DNA of 64,000 nucleotides. It comes from Arcobacter iocasae. GTDB lineage: Bacteria > Campylobacterota > Campylobacteria > Campylobacterales > Arcobacteraceae. The position numbers were made by a program, and so were the translations under genes. The stretch lies in contig NZ_CP090177.1 in the NCBI RefSeq assembly GCF_042214795.1, positions 744,001 through 808,000 of the forward strand. Direction: 5' to 3'. A model generated the notes under the pieces. The model had not been told where the DNA came from and searched no databases. It saw nothing but the letters and a program-made list of their open reading frames with translations. Positions within the stretch are counted from its first letter, which is position 1. Every line of letters begins with the position of its first letter. This document shows, in pieces, positions 31,083 through 39,865 of this stretch.

Positions 31083-32918
31083 ATGCAAACTATAAATAGA
31101 AGAACTTTTGTAAAAGGTGTTATTGCAACAAGCTTACTTGTAAATACTCCAATAACAATAAGTGCAAATACTAAAATATCAACAAGAATTAAAACTACTG
31201 AAATCAAAGGCAATACATTCAATTTAAGTATTGAAAAGGTATCAGTAAATATTACAGGGAATCCAAGTATTGCTAAAACTGTAAATGGAATGTTAAGTGG
31301 CCCAACTCTAAGGTGGAAGGAAGGAGATACTGTTACTATTAATGTAACTAATAACCTTAATGAAGATACATCAATTCACTGGCATGGAATAATCTTGCCT
31401 CCTGCAATGGATGGGGTTCCTGGGATAAGTTTTGATGGTATTAAACCAGGTGAAACTTTTACGTATACCTTTCCAGTAGTTCAAAGTGGAACTTATTGGT
31501 ATCATTCCCATTCAGGATTTCAAGAACAACAAGGTGTTTATGGCGCAATAATAATTGACCCAAAAGTAAAAGACCCTTATGAATATGATAGAGAATATGT
31601 GATTTCTTTATCTGATTGGTCAGATGATAAACCATCTTCAATCTATAGAAAAATAAAACTTTCTGCTTCTTATTATAATTTTAAACAACGAACTGTTAGT
31701 GATTTTTTTGATGAAGTAAAAGAAAAAGGTTTTTTTGAAGCATTTAGTGAAAGAAAAATGTGGAATGAAATGAAAATGACAGATAGAGATATTTCAGATG
31801 TATCAGGATACACATATACTTATTTAATGAATGGAGAGAATCCAGCTACTAATTTTAAAGCACTATTTAAAAATGGTGAGAAAATTAGATTAAGGTTTAT
31901 TAACAGTTCTGCAATGACATTTTTTGATGTAAGAATTCCAGGTCTTAAAATAAGGGTAGTTGCAGCTGATGGAAATAATATTAAGCCTGTAACTATAGAT
32001 GAATTTAGAATTGGAGTTGCAGAAACTTATGATGTAATAGTAGAACCTGAAGAAAATAAATCTTATGCTATTTTTGCTCAAAGTATAGATAGAAGTGGAT
32101 ATGCACTTGGAGCTTTAACTTTTGATGAAAAAATAATTGCACAAACTCCACAAATGGATGCATTTCCAATTTTAACACACTCTGATATGGGAATGAATAT
32201 GGGTAGAATGGAGAACATGAATCATTCTAGAGATAATATGAAAGCTATGACTTCAGAAGAAACAAAATCTATGCGTAATCAAAGAGCTATGAAATGTGGA
32301 GCGGGAATGGATATGTCTAGTATTAAAAAACCAGAAAAGACTATAGAACCTTCTATGATGGGACATGATATGAAAACTATGAATAATCAAAGTAAAGTAA
32401 TCCCAATTACTAAACTTGAAGAAGATTCGGGTGTTCAAACAGATGCAGTAGCAATCGATCCACAATATAGACTTGATGATCCAGGTGTTGGACTTAGAAA
32501 TAATGGTAGAAAAGTTTTAACATATGCAGATTTAAAATCATTAACTCCAACAACTCATGATAGATCACCTGATAGAGAGATAATTTTAAGACTTACAGGA
32601 AATATGGAAAGATATATGTGGTCTATAAATGGAATTGCATACAAAGATGCAAAACCTTTAGAGTTCAAATATGGTGAGAGATTAAGAGTCACATATATTA
32701 ATGATACGATGATGAATCATCCTATGCATCTACATGGTATGTGGAGTGATTTAGAAACAGGAGATGATAACTATCTTCCTAAAAAACATACAATAATTGC
32801 ACAACCTGGTTCAAAAATTAGTTTTAGAGTAAATGTTGATGCAAGAGGTTCTTGGGCGTATCATTGTCATTTACTTTACCATATGACTGATATGTTTAGA
32901 AAAGTAATAGTGTCTTAA
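31083..32918 (+). CDS. copA: Periplasmic multicopper oxidase of the CopA/PcoA family
   Basis: Oxidises Cu(I) in the periplasm. The 611 residues begin with a Tat-type signal (NRRTFVKGVIATSLLV). Copper ligands are in HWHGIILP, YWYHSHSGFQEQQG, HPMHLHGMWSD and the C-terminal HCHLLYHMTDMFRK. A Met/His-rich segment at about residues 360-430 (repeated MGMNMGRM, NHSRDNM, MGHDMKTM) is the copper-buffering insert of the PcoA class. First gene after promoter P1, followed after 10 bp by copB. Named copA by the plasmid-resistance convention, distinct from the ATPase. Confidence 0.93.
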   Translation: MQTINRRTFVKGVIATSLLVNTPITISANTKISTRIKTTEIKGNTFNLSIEKVSVNITGNPSIAKTVNGMLSGPTLRWKEGDTVTINVTNNLNEDTSIHWHGIILPPAMDGVPGISFDGIKPGETFTYTFPVVQSGTYWYHSHSGFQEQQGVYGAIIIDPKVKDPYEYDREYVISLSDWSDDKPSSIYRKIKLSASYYNFKQRTVSDFFDEVKEKGFFEAFSERKMWNEMKMTDRDISDVSGYTYTYLMNGENPATNFKALFKNGEKIRLRFINSSAMTFFDVRIPGLKIRVVAADGNNIKPVTIDEFRIGVAETYDVIVEPEENKSYAIFAQSIDRSGYALGALTFDEKIIAQTPQMDAFPILTHSDMGMNMGRMENMNHSRDNMKAMTSEETKSMRNQRAMKCGAGMDMSSIKKPEKTIEPSMMGHDMKTMNNQSKVIPITKLEEDSGVQTDAVAIDPQYRLDDPGVGLRNNGRKVLTYADLKSLTPTTHDRSPDREIILRLTGNMERYMWSINGIAYKDAKPLEFKYGERLRVTYINDTMMNHPMHLHGMWSDLETGDDNYLPKKHTIIAQPGSKISFRVNVDARGSWAYHCHLLYHMTDMFRKVIVS

Positions 32919-32928
32919 GGAGAATACG

Positions 32929-33612
32929 ATGAAAAAATTATTATTAGCAACATCAATTACAGGATTATTAGCAACATCAAGTTTAGCAGGTGGTGGTGGA
33001 GATATTTTTAGAAGCTCATTAGTAGTTGATCAACTTGAATATCAACTTAGTAACGAAAAAGCAACTATTTGGAATGTCTATGCTTATGCAGGTTACGATA
33101 TAAATAAAGTGTATATCTATTCTGAAGGAGAAAAACCAAAAGATGAATCTGCCAAAAGTGAAAACCAATTGGTTTATTCAAGAGCCATTTCTCCTTTTTG
33201 GGATCTTCAAACAGGTATTGGATATGATAAGAGTATTGAATCTCATCAAACGTGGGGGTTAATAGGAGTACAAGGTTTAGCACCATACTTTTTTGAGAGT
33301 AGAGCAACTCTTTTATTTGGAGAGGATGGAAATATTGGATTAAGAGCTGAAGCTGAATATGATGCATTATTGACACAAAAACTTATATTAAGTCCAAGTA
33401 TTGCATTAAGTGCCTATAGAAAAGACAATGAAAAAATGGGGATAGGAAGTGGTTTCTCAAATATTGCTCTTGGAACTAGATTAAGATATGAATTTAAAAG
33501 AGAAGTTGCTCCATATATAGGAGTTGAATGGAATAAAAATTTAGGAAATACAAATGATATTTCACCTTTAGATGAAATATATGGAGTAATTGGTATAAAA
33601 TTTTGGTTTTAA
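32929..33612 (+). CDS. copB: Outer-membrane copper resistance protein CopB/PcoB
   Basis: 227 residues with a Sec signal (KKLLLATSITGLLATSSLAG). The mature part matches the CopB beta-barrel family: VVDQLEYQLSNEK, WNVYAYAGYDINKVYIYSEGE, SRAISPFWDLQTGIGYD and the C-terminal YGVIGIKFWF ending in Phe, as outer-membrane barrels do. The Met-rich N-terminal extension of PcoB is absent. Operon partner of the multicopper oxidase. Confidence 0.92.
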   Translation: MKKLLLATSITGLLATSSLAGGGGDIFRSSLVVDQLEYQLSNEKATIWNVYAYAGYDINKVYIYSEGEKPKDESAKSENQLVYSRAISPFWDLQTGIGYDKSIESHQTWGLIGVQGLAPYFFESRATLLFGEDGNIGLRAEAEYDALLTQKLILSPSIALSAYRKDNEKMGIGSGFSNIALGTRLRYEFKREVAPYIGVEWNKNLGNTNDISPLDEIYGVIGIKFWF

Positions 33613-33618
33613 TATAAA

Positions 33619-33651
33619 TTCCACATTAACTCCATACTAAAACTATATTAT
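33619..33651 (+). promoter_or_regulatory. Island promoter P2 (copper chaperone and ATPase)
   Basis: Half-sites TTCCACATTAA and CTCCATACTAA (33619-33640), 5 bp, -10 TATTAT (33646-33651). This is the best-conserved copy of the motif. Confidence 0.75.
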
Positions 33652-33669
33652 ATAAATATAAAAGGAAAA

Positions 33670-33879
33670 ATGATGAAAAAAATATTTAAAGCAAATAATA
33701 TCTCTTGTATAAGTTGTGTAAATTTAATCAAAGGTTCTTTAGAAGATGATTTTGGAACCATTGAGATAAATCTCAACACTAATCCAAAAGAAGTTAGTGT
33801 TGAGATTTCAACTGAAGAGCAAGAGTCTAGTTTCAAAAAAGAAATGTTTGAACTTGGATTTGAAATAATAGAGAAATAA
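33670..33879 (+). CDS. CopZ-like heavy-metal-associated protein
   Basis: 69 residues of HMA (ferredoxin-like) length with the metal motif NISCISCVN near the N-terminus, giving a CxxC pair. A Glu-rich middle replaces the usual second half, so homology weakens there. The likely role is Cu(I) delivery to the ATPase encoded 27 bp downstream. It may start at either of two adjacent Met codons (33670 or 33673). Confidence 0.8.
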   Translation: MMKKIFKANNISCISCVNLIKGSLEDDFGTIEINLNTNPKEVSVEISTEEQESSFKKEMFELGFEIIEK

Positions 33880-33906
33880 TATATACAAGTCATATAGGAG
33901 GATAAA

Positions 33907-36087
33907 ATGTCAAAAGAAAAAATTAAATTAAATATCTCAGGTATGACTTGTGTAAATTGTTCAAATGGAATTGAAAGAGCTGTTAGTAAACTTAATGGAT
34001 TAGAATCTTCAAAAGTGAGTTTTGCTTCTAATGAAGGTGAGTTTTTTATAGATAATAAACTTTTAAATAAAGAAAAATTAATTAATAAAATTAAAAAACT
34101 AGGTTATGGAGTAGAAGAAAACTTAGAAGCTTTAGAAAAAACTAAACTTTTAGCTTATAATAAATTAAAAAATATTTTTTCTATAAGTATAGTTTTAACT
34201 ATAGTTATGTTTTATTTTGTATTTTTTCCAGTTGAGAATATTCAAAATAATCAATATATTATGTTTATTTTAGCAACTATAGTACAATTTTATGCCGGAG
34301 GGAGATTTTACACTTTGGCATATAAGGCTGTTAGTAATAAAAATTATGATATGAATGTTCTCGTTGCTTTAGGTACTAGTGCCGCATATTTTTATTCAGT
34401 TTTTGTAGTATTCTTTCCTTCACTATTTCCTGAAAATTTACGATTTTTATATTTTGATGGAGCTGCTGTGATTATAAGTTTTATTCTTTTAGGAAGATTA
34501 CTAGAAGAACGTTCAAAAGCAAAAGCTACAGATTTTTTAAAAAAACTTATGAATTTAGCCCCTTTAAATGCAACATTAATTTGTGAAGATGGAACTTTTA
34601 AGACTATTTTAGCAACACAATTAAAAATAGGTGATAAAGTTCTAATAAAAACAGGTGAAAAGATTTCTACAGATGCAATTATAGTAAAAGGAGGTGCAGA
34701 TATTGATACTTCTATGATTACGGGGGAATCAATGCCTGTATATAAAACAATTGGTGATGAAGTAATTGCAGGAACTTTGAATACTACAGGAATTCTAGAG
34801 GTTTTAGTTCTAAAGCAATCAAGCGATACTACTTTATCAAAAATAATAGCACTTTTAAGTACAGCTCAAAGTAAAAAACTTCCAATAAGTAGGTTTGCAG
34901 ATGATGTTGCAAATATTTTTGTACCAGTTGTTATTGCTATTTCTATTCTAACTTTTATAGTTTGGTATTTTTTTGTAGGTGATGCCTTTAGTGCTATAAT
35001 AGCATCAATTTCGGTGCTAGTTATTTCTTGTCCTTGTGCTTTAGGACTTGCAACACCTATTGCAATAGTTAGTTCAGTTGGAAAAGGTGCACAAGAAGGA
35101 ATTTTAATTAAAAATCCTGAAATATTAGAAATTATAAAAGATATAAAATATGCAGTTTTTGATAAAACAGGAACTCTAACAAATGGTATTATTTCTGTTA
35201 AAGATGCAATCTATGAAGAAAAATATTTAGATATTTTAGCTTCCATTGAAACAAAAAGTGAACATCCAATTTCAAAAGCTGTAGTTCATTTTGTGAAAAA
35301 TAAAAACATACAGATAAATAAAGAATTTGCAGATATACAAATTATTCCTGGTCTTGGAATAAGTGCAATATATAAAAATAAAAATGTACTAATAGGCTCA
35401 CTTAATTTTCTTAAAAAGAATGGTATAAAATTAAATGATAAATATCTAAACTTCTATAATAATTCATTAGCAAATGGTTCCGGTGTAATATTAGCATCAA
35501 TAGAAAAAGAGTGTGTGGCTGTTTTTGCTTTAGAAGATAGTATTAAAGATGGTGCAAAAGAGTTAATTGCTAATTTAAAAGCAAAAGATATTATTCCTAT
35601 ATTATTAACAGGTGATAATAAAATTACTGCATATAATGTTGCTAAAGAGTTAGATATTGATAAAGTTTATGCTCAAGTTCTTCCTGATGAAAAATACAAA
35701 GTAATAATAGAACTTCAAAAAGAAGCAAAAGTAATGTTTGTAGGTGATGGAGTAAATGATTCCCCATCTATTAAACAGGCAGATATTGGAATAACTTTAA
35801 ATTCTGGTTCTGATATTACAAAAGATGCAGGTGATATTATTTTAATAAATAATGATTTAAAAGCTGTATCAAAAAGTATTAATTTATCAATAGAATCAAT
35901 GAAAACAATCAAACAAAATCTATTTTGGGCATTTATTTATAATATTGGAGGAATTCCCTTGGCAGCAGGAGTATTTTACCCTATATTTGGTGTAATGTTA
36001 ACTCCAATGTATGCAGGAATTGCAATGAGTTTTTCTTCAGTTACTGTTGTATTAAACTCATTACGTTTAAAGTTTAAGAAGATTTAG
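33907..36087 (+). CDS. copA: Cu(I)-exporting P1B-type ATPase
   Basis: Inner-membrane copper exporter of 726 residues. It has an N-terminal HMA domain with GMTCVNC, eight predicted membrane segments, the actuator TGES, the ion-binding CPCALGLATP, phosphorylation DKTGTLTNG, the SEHPIS loop and GDGVNDSP. The last two helices carry the YN and MSFSS signatures of the Cu(I) group. It is co-transcribed with the CopZ-like gene from P2. Confidence 0.95.
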   Translation: MSKEKIKLNISGMTCVNCSNGIERAVSKLNGLESSKVSFASNEGEFFIDNKLLNKEKLINKIKKLGYGVEENLEALEKTKLLAYNKLKNIFSISIVLTIVMFYFVFFPVENIQNNQYIMFILATIVQFYAGGRFYTLAYKAVSNKNYDMNVLVALGTSAAYFYSVFVVFFPSLFPENLRFLYFDGAAVIISFILLGRLLEERSKAKATDFLKKLMNLAPLNATLICEDGTFKTILATQLKIGDKVLIKTGEKISTDAIIVKGGADIDTSMITGESMPVYKTIGDEVIAGTLNTTGILEVLVLKQSSDTTLSKIIALLSTAQSKKLPISRFADDVANIFVPVVIAISILTFIVWYFFVGDAFSAIIASISVLVISCPCALGLATPIAIVSSVGKGAQEGILIKNPEILEIIKDIKYAVFDKTGTLTNGIISVKDAIYEEKYLDILASIETKSEHPISKAVVHFVKNKNIQINKEFADIQIIPGLGISAIYKNKNVLIGSLNFLKKNGIKLNDKYLNFYNNSLANGSGVILASIEKECVAVFALEDSIKDGAKELIANLKAKDIIPILLTGDNKITAYNVAKELDIDKVYAQVLPDEKYKVIIELQKEAKVMFVGDGVNDSPSIKQADIGITLNSGSDITKDAGDIILINNDLKAVSKSINLSIESMKTIKQNLFWAFIYNIGGIPLAAGVFYPIFGVMLTPMYAGIAMSFSSVTVVLNSLRLKFKKI

Positions 36088-36147
36088 TAAGAGATTATTT
36101 ATTTCTTACTATTCTTTTAATTACTACGTAGAATTTTCTTTCTAATC

Positions 36148-36180
36148 TTCCTCATCCTTTATTCATTAGATTAATATAAT
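36148..36180 (+). promoter_or_regulatory. Island promoter-like element P3a
   Basis: Degenerate half-sites TTCCTCATCCT and TTATTCATTAG (36148-36169), 5 bp, -10 TATAAT (36175-36180). It now fronts only decayed sequence. Confidence 0.5.
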
Positions 36181-36408
36181 AATAAAATTTACACATAATG
36201 GTCATAGTCATAATGATTTAAAATCTAACTTAACTATTTATTCTCCAGACAATGCCAGATTATCTTATGAAGGTAAAAATGCAAAAACGAATGGTAAATA
36301 TATATTATATATATTTGAAAGAGAAAAGTACATGTACTTTTCTCTTAATATTTGCTCATGAAGTGGGTGTACCAAAATCTAAAAGAGGTTTATTTATTGT
36401 TGATTGAA
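36181..36408 (+). pseudogene. Decayed coding remnant
   Basis: An open frame without a usable start reads THNGHSHNDLKSNLTIYSP, then DNARLSYEGKNAKTNGKYIL, and stops at 36360. A second frame then reads HEVGVPKSKRGLFIVD to a stop near 36408. The His-rich start and position after a motif-bearing promoter suggest a former periplasmic metal-related gene damaged by a frameshift. Identity unknown. Confidence 0.35.
36321..36344. terminator. Perfect 24-bp palindrome, possible terminator
   Basis: GAGAAAAGTACA followed directly by its reverse complement, extendable by two bases each side. It is downstream of the ATPase gene; the T run after it is weak, so an operator role is also possible. Confidence 0.4.
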
Positions 36409-36434
36409 AGATTATATCTTTTGTAATAAATAAT

Positions 36435-36467
36435 TTCCTCATTAACTACACACAAGATAGATAAAAT
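36435..36467 (+). promoter_or_regulatory. Island promoter P3 (cus operon)
   Basis: Half-sites TTCCTCATTAA and CTACACACAAG (36435-36456), 5 bp, -10 TAAAAT (36462-36467). Drives the FixH-like and cusCBA genes. Confidence 0.7.
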
Positions 36468-36492
36468 TACATAAATTAAAAAAAGGAAAAAA

Positions 36493-36972
36493 ATGAAAAA
36501 GATTTCAACATTTGTAATAGGATTAAGTTTATTAACAAGTACTGCATTATTTGCAGGTGAAAATCATATGGGAGACCATATGCATAATGGTGTTATGACA
36601 AACCACATGAATCCTGATGGTAAAACTGACAAGGAGATGAATAAAATGGGGATGAGCCCATACCATCATAATATGATGGTAAATGGATATGATGTAACAG
36701 TTGCCTCTGACAAACCATTATCTGATGGCAAAAATCACATGTCAGTTATGTTAATGAAAAATGGTCATCCTGTAAATGATGCCAATATAAGTATGAAATT
36801 TTCAATGCCATCAATGCCTGGAATGGAATTTATGGAACAAGCGACTTTTAATAATGACAAATATAATACAAATGTAAACTTTAGCATGGGTGGACAATGG
36901 GATTATGAGCTAATGTTTAAAATGCATGATGGCTCAATGCAAAAAGCACATGGTAGTGTAAATATAAAATGA
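36493..36972 (+). CDS. Met/His-rich periplasmic protein, FixH/YtkA-like
   Basis: 159 residues with a Sec signal (KKISTFVIGLSLLTSTALFA). The next 45 residues are rich in His and Met (HMGDHMHNGVMTNHMN, KMGMSPYHHNMM), a likely copper-binding region. The C-terminal domain (GYDVTVASDKPLSDGKNHMSVMLMKNG through GQWDYELMFKM) resembles the FixH/YtkA immunoglobulin-like fold. It overlaps the CusC-like gene by 4 bp, pointing to a role with the efflux pump, perhaps in place of CusF. Confidence 0.7.
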   Translation: MKKISTFVIGLSLLTSTALFAGENHMGDHMHNGVMTNHMNPDGKTDKEMNKMGMSPYHHNMMVNGYDVTVASDKPLSDGKNHMSVMLMKNGHPVNDANISMKFSMPSMPGMEFMEQATFNNDKYNTNVNFSMGGQWDYELMFKMHDGSMQKAHGSVNIK

Positions 36973-38336
36973 TTTATAAATCATTATTAGTAGCTTCACT
37001 AATAATATCATCAAGTTTTTCACTCGAACTTGATGATATTCCTAAAAAGAATGGTGAAGAATTAAGCCTTCAAAAAGTTGTTAAGACAGCTGTTATTAAT
37101 GATTCTTGGCTATTAGGTAATAAATATTCACAAGAGGCTATAGAAGAGAGTAGTATTGCTGCTGGAACATATTCTGATCCTAAAATAACAATTGGTGCTA
37201 GTAATCTACCAACAGATACATTCGATTTAAATCAAGAAGCTATGACACAATTAAAAATAGGTGTTTCTCAAATGTTTCCTAGAGGAAATAGTTTAGAAAT
37301 AAAAAAAGAACAACTAAGATTGCAATCTAGTCAATATCCATATCAAAGAGAAGATAGAAAAGGTAAATTAACTGTACAAATCTCTCAACTTTGGTTAGAA
37401 GCATATAAAAATCAAGAGAGTATCAATTTAATTGAAAAAAACCGTTCTTTATTTGAACAATTAGCAGATATAGCAGAATCAAACTATTCATCAACATTAG
37501 GAAAAACAAGACAACAAGATATCGTAAGAGCCCAATTAGAATTAACAAAATTAGAGGATAGACTAACTATTTTGAAGCAAAAAAAAGATAAAGCAATATT
37601 AAGTCTTTCACAATGGTTATATAGTTTTACGGAAGACCAGCTCAATAGTGAAAATATCTTAGAAAACTCAAATCTAGTTTTACCAAAAACTCTACCAAAT
37701 ATTGAAATGATTAATAAATATGATTTTGATGTTAAAGAAAATTCAGAAAAACTATTAAATAAATTTGAAAATCATCCATCAATAAAAAACCTTGAACAGA
37801 AAATTAAAGCAGCTACAAAAAACATAGCTTTAGCAAGAGAAAATTACAAGCCACAATTTGCACTTAATGCTAGCTATGCAAAAAGAGAAGATGATTTAGC
37901 AGGAAAAAATAGAGCTGATTTATTCTCTGTTGGAGTTACTTTTGATTTACCAGTATTTGTTAAAAATAGACAAGATAAAAAACTTAAAGTAGCAATGCTA
38001 CAAACAAAATCAGTTAAAACAGAAAAAATATTACAATTTAAAAATCTTCTTAGTTCCTTTAATACAATAAAAGCTAACTTAATAAGATTAAAAGATAGAC
38101 AATCTTTATATAAATTAAAACTATTACCTCAAATAAATGAGCAAGCAGAAGCTTCTTTAACAGCTTATACAAATGATGATGGAGATTTTGCAGAAGTTGT
38201 AAGATCAAGAATTTCACAATTAAATTCACAAATTGATATATTAGATATTAATGTTGAAATTCAAAAAAATATTGTTAAATATAATTATCTTTTTGCTAAT
38301 AATGCAGAAAATATATTAAAAATATCAAATAAATAA
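36969..38336 (+). CDS. cusC: CusC-like outer-membrane efflux channel (TolC family)
   Basis: 455 residues with a signal peptide and two TolC-type repeats rich in coiled coil (about 60-240 and 265-440). Family phrases include GTYSDPKITIGASNLPTD, QLKIGVSQMFPRGN and VGVTFDLPVFVKNRQDKKL. It forms the outer-membrane exit duct for the CusA pump. The short overlap with the gene before and 9-bp gap after place it in the cus operon. Confidence 0.9.
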   Translation: MIYKSLLVASLIISSSFSLELDDIPKKNGEELSLQKVVKTAVINDSWLLGNKYSQEAIEESSIAAGTYSDPKITIGASNLPTDTFDLNQEAMTQLKIGVSQMFPRGNSLEIKKEQLRLQSSQYPYQREDRKGKLTVQISQLWLEAYKNQESINLIEKNRSLFEQLADIAESNYSSTLGKTRQQDIVRAQLELTKLEDRLTILKQKKDKAILSLSQWLYSFTEDQLNSENILENSNLVLPKTLPNIEMINKYDFDVKENSEKLLNKFENHPSIKNLEQKIKAATKNIALARENYKPQFALNASYAKREDDLAGKNRADLFSVGVTFDLPVFVKNRQDKKLKVAMLQTKSVKTEKILQFKNLLSSFNTIKANLIRLKDRQSLYKLKLLPQINEQAEASLTAYTNDDGDFAEVVRSRISQLNSQIDILDINVEIQKNIVKYNYLFANNAENILKISNK

Positions 38337-38345
38337 GGAAAAACT

Positions 38346-39848
38346 ATGAAATTTGGTTTATTCGTTGCTGGAATTGTTTTAGGAGGAGGTATAACTTACC
38401 TTGGGTTAAACTCTATAGGACAAAGTGAACCTTCAAATTCTACAACAGAAAATAAAAATATTGAAAAAAAGCCTCTTTATTGGGTAGCACCAATGGATGC
38501 AAATTATAAAAGAGATAAACCTGGGAAATCTCCAATGGGAATGGATTTAATACCATTTTATGGGAACCAAGGAAGCGGTCCTGATGAAGGAGAAGGAACA
38601 ATAAAGATTTCTCCAAGTGTAGTTAATAATTTGGGAGTAAGAACTGATTTAGTAAAAAAACAATCTCTTCATTCTCAAATTAATACTGTTGGATATATAA
38701 ACTATGATGAAGATTATTTAATTCATATTCATCCAAGAGTAAATGGTTGGATAGAAAAACTTTATGTAAAAGCATCTGGTGATCCAATAAAAAAAGGAGA
38801 ACCATTGTATGAAATTTATTCTCCTGAAATGGTTAATGCTCAAGAGGAACTATTACTAGCACTAGAAAGAAAAAATCAAAGATTAATAAAAGCTGCAAAA
38901 AATAGGCTAGTGTCATTACAAGTGCCAATTTTAGCGATTAAAGAATTAGAAAGAACAAGAAAAGTTAAACAATCAATTACTTTTTATTCTCCTAGTACTG
39001 GAGTAATAGATAATCTTAAGATTAGAGAAGGTTTTTATGTAAAACCAGGGATAACGCTTATGTCCATTGGAACATTAAAACAAGTTTGGGTTAATGCAGA
39101 GATATTTGAACGTCAAGCATCTGAAGTTGAAATTGGAATACCTGTTGAGATGAAGCTTGATTATTTACCTGGACAAGAGTGGAAAGGTGTGGTTGATTAT
39201 ATTTATCCTACATTAGATGTTAAAACAAGAACTATAAAAGTAAGATTAAAATTTGCTAATGAAGATGAACTCTTAAAGCCAGGAATGTTTGCACAAGTTA
39301 TTATTCATGGAAAAAAAGATAAACCCACTCTTTCAGTCCCTAAAGAAGCAGTAATTAGAACAGGTAATTCAAATAGAGTAGTACTAGCATTAGGAGAAGG
39401 AAGTTTCAAGTCTATAAATGTAAAAGTTGGGAAATTTGATGACCAATATGCACAAATTTTGGAAGGCTTAAATGAAGGTGAACGTATTGTTACTTCAGCT
39501 CAATTTTTATTAGATTCAGAGTCAAGTAAAACTTCAGACTTTAAACGTATGTCAAAATTAAAAAATAAAGATGACAATTCATCTTCAGGTATGAAATCAA
39601 TGGATAAAAATTCTGAGCAAAAAGAATGGGCGGAAGCAAAAGTTGTTAAACTTATGCCTGAAGATACTTCAATTAAAGTAACTCATAGTGAAATTCCTAA
39701 TTGGAAATGGCCATCAATGACTATGAATTTTGAAGTATCAGATAGAATTGATTTTTCTATGTTTAAAGTCGATATGCCTATGGATATTGAGATTACTAAA
39801 ACAAAAGATAATAAATATATTATAACTGATGTTCGAATGAAACATTAG
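38346..39848 (+). CDS. cusB: CusB-like membrane fusion protein with C-terminal CusF domain
   Basis: Periplasmic adaptor of 500 residues. Order of parts: N-terminal signal/anchor, heavy-metal-binding segment (YWVAPMDANYKRDKPGKSPMGMDLIPFY), lipoyl/helical-hairpin core (INYDEDYLIHIHPRVNGWIEKLYVK), beta-barrel, then after residue about 425 a CusF domain (EWAEAKVVKLMPEDTSIKV, HSEIPNWKWPSMTMNFEV). The Trp and Met copper ligands of CusF are visible. CusF is a separate protein in E. coli. Confidence 0.92.
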   Translation: MKFGLFVAGIVLGGGITYLGLNSIGQSEPSNSTTENKNIEKKPLYWVAPMDANYKRDKPGKSPMGMDLIPFYGNQGSGPDEGEGTIKISPSVVNNLGVRTDLVKKQSLHSQINTVGYINYDEDYLIHIHPRVNGWIEKLYVKASGDPIKKGEPLYEIYSPEMVNAQEELLLALERKNQRLIKAAKNRLVSLQVPILAIKELERTRKVKQSITFYSPSTGVIDNLKIREGFYVKPGITLMSIGTLKQVWVNAEIFERQASEVEIGIPVEMKLDYLPGQEWKGVVDYIYPTLDVKTRTIKVRLKFANEDELLKPGMFAQVIIHGKKDKPTLSVPKEAVIRTGNSNRVVLALGEGSFKSINVKVGKFDDQYAQILEGLNEGERIVTSAQFLLDSESSKTSDFKRMSKLKNKDDNSSSGMKSMDKNSEQKEWAEAKVVKLMPEDTSIKVTHSEIPNWKWPSMTMNFEVSDRIDFSMFKVDMPMDIEITKTKDNKYIITDVRMKH

Positions 39849-39865
39849 GGAATTGAGAGCAAATT

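Larger units (their letters stand above)
36088..36492. other. Gap with two island promoters, a palindrome and decayed coding remnants
   Basis: The gap of 405 bp contains promoter-like elements at 36148-36180 and 36435-36467, decayed coding sequence at about 36181-36408, and a 24-bp palindrome at 36321-36344. No intact gene is seen. Confidence 0.6.
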
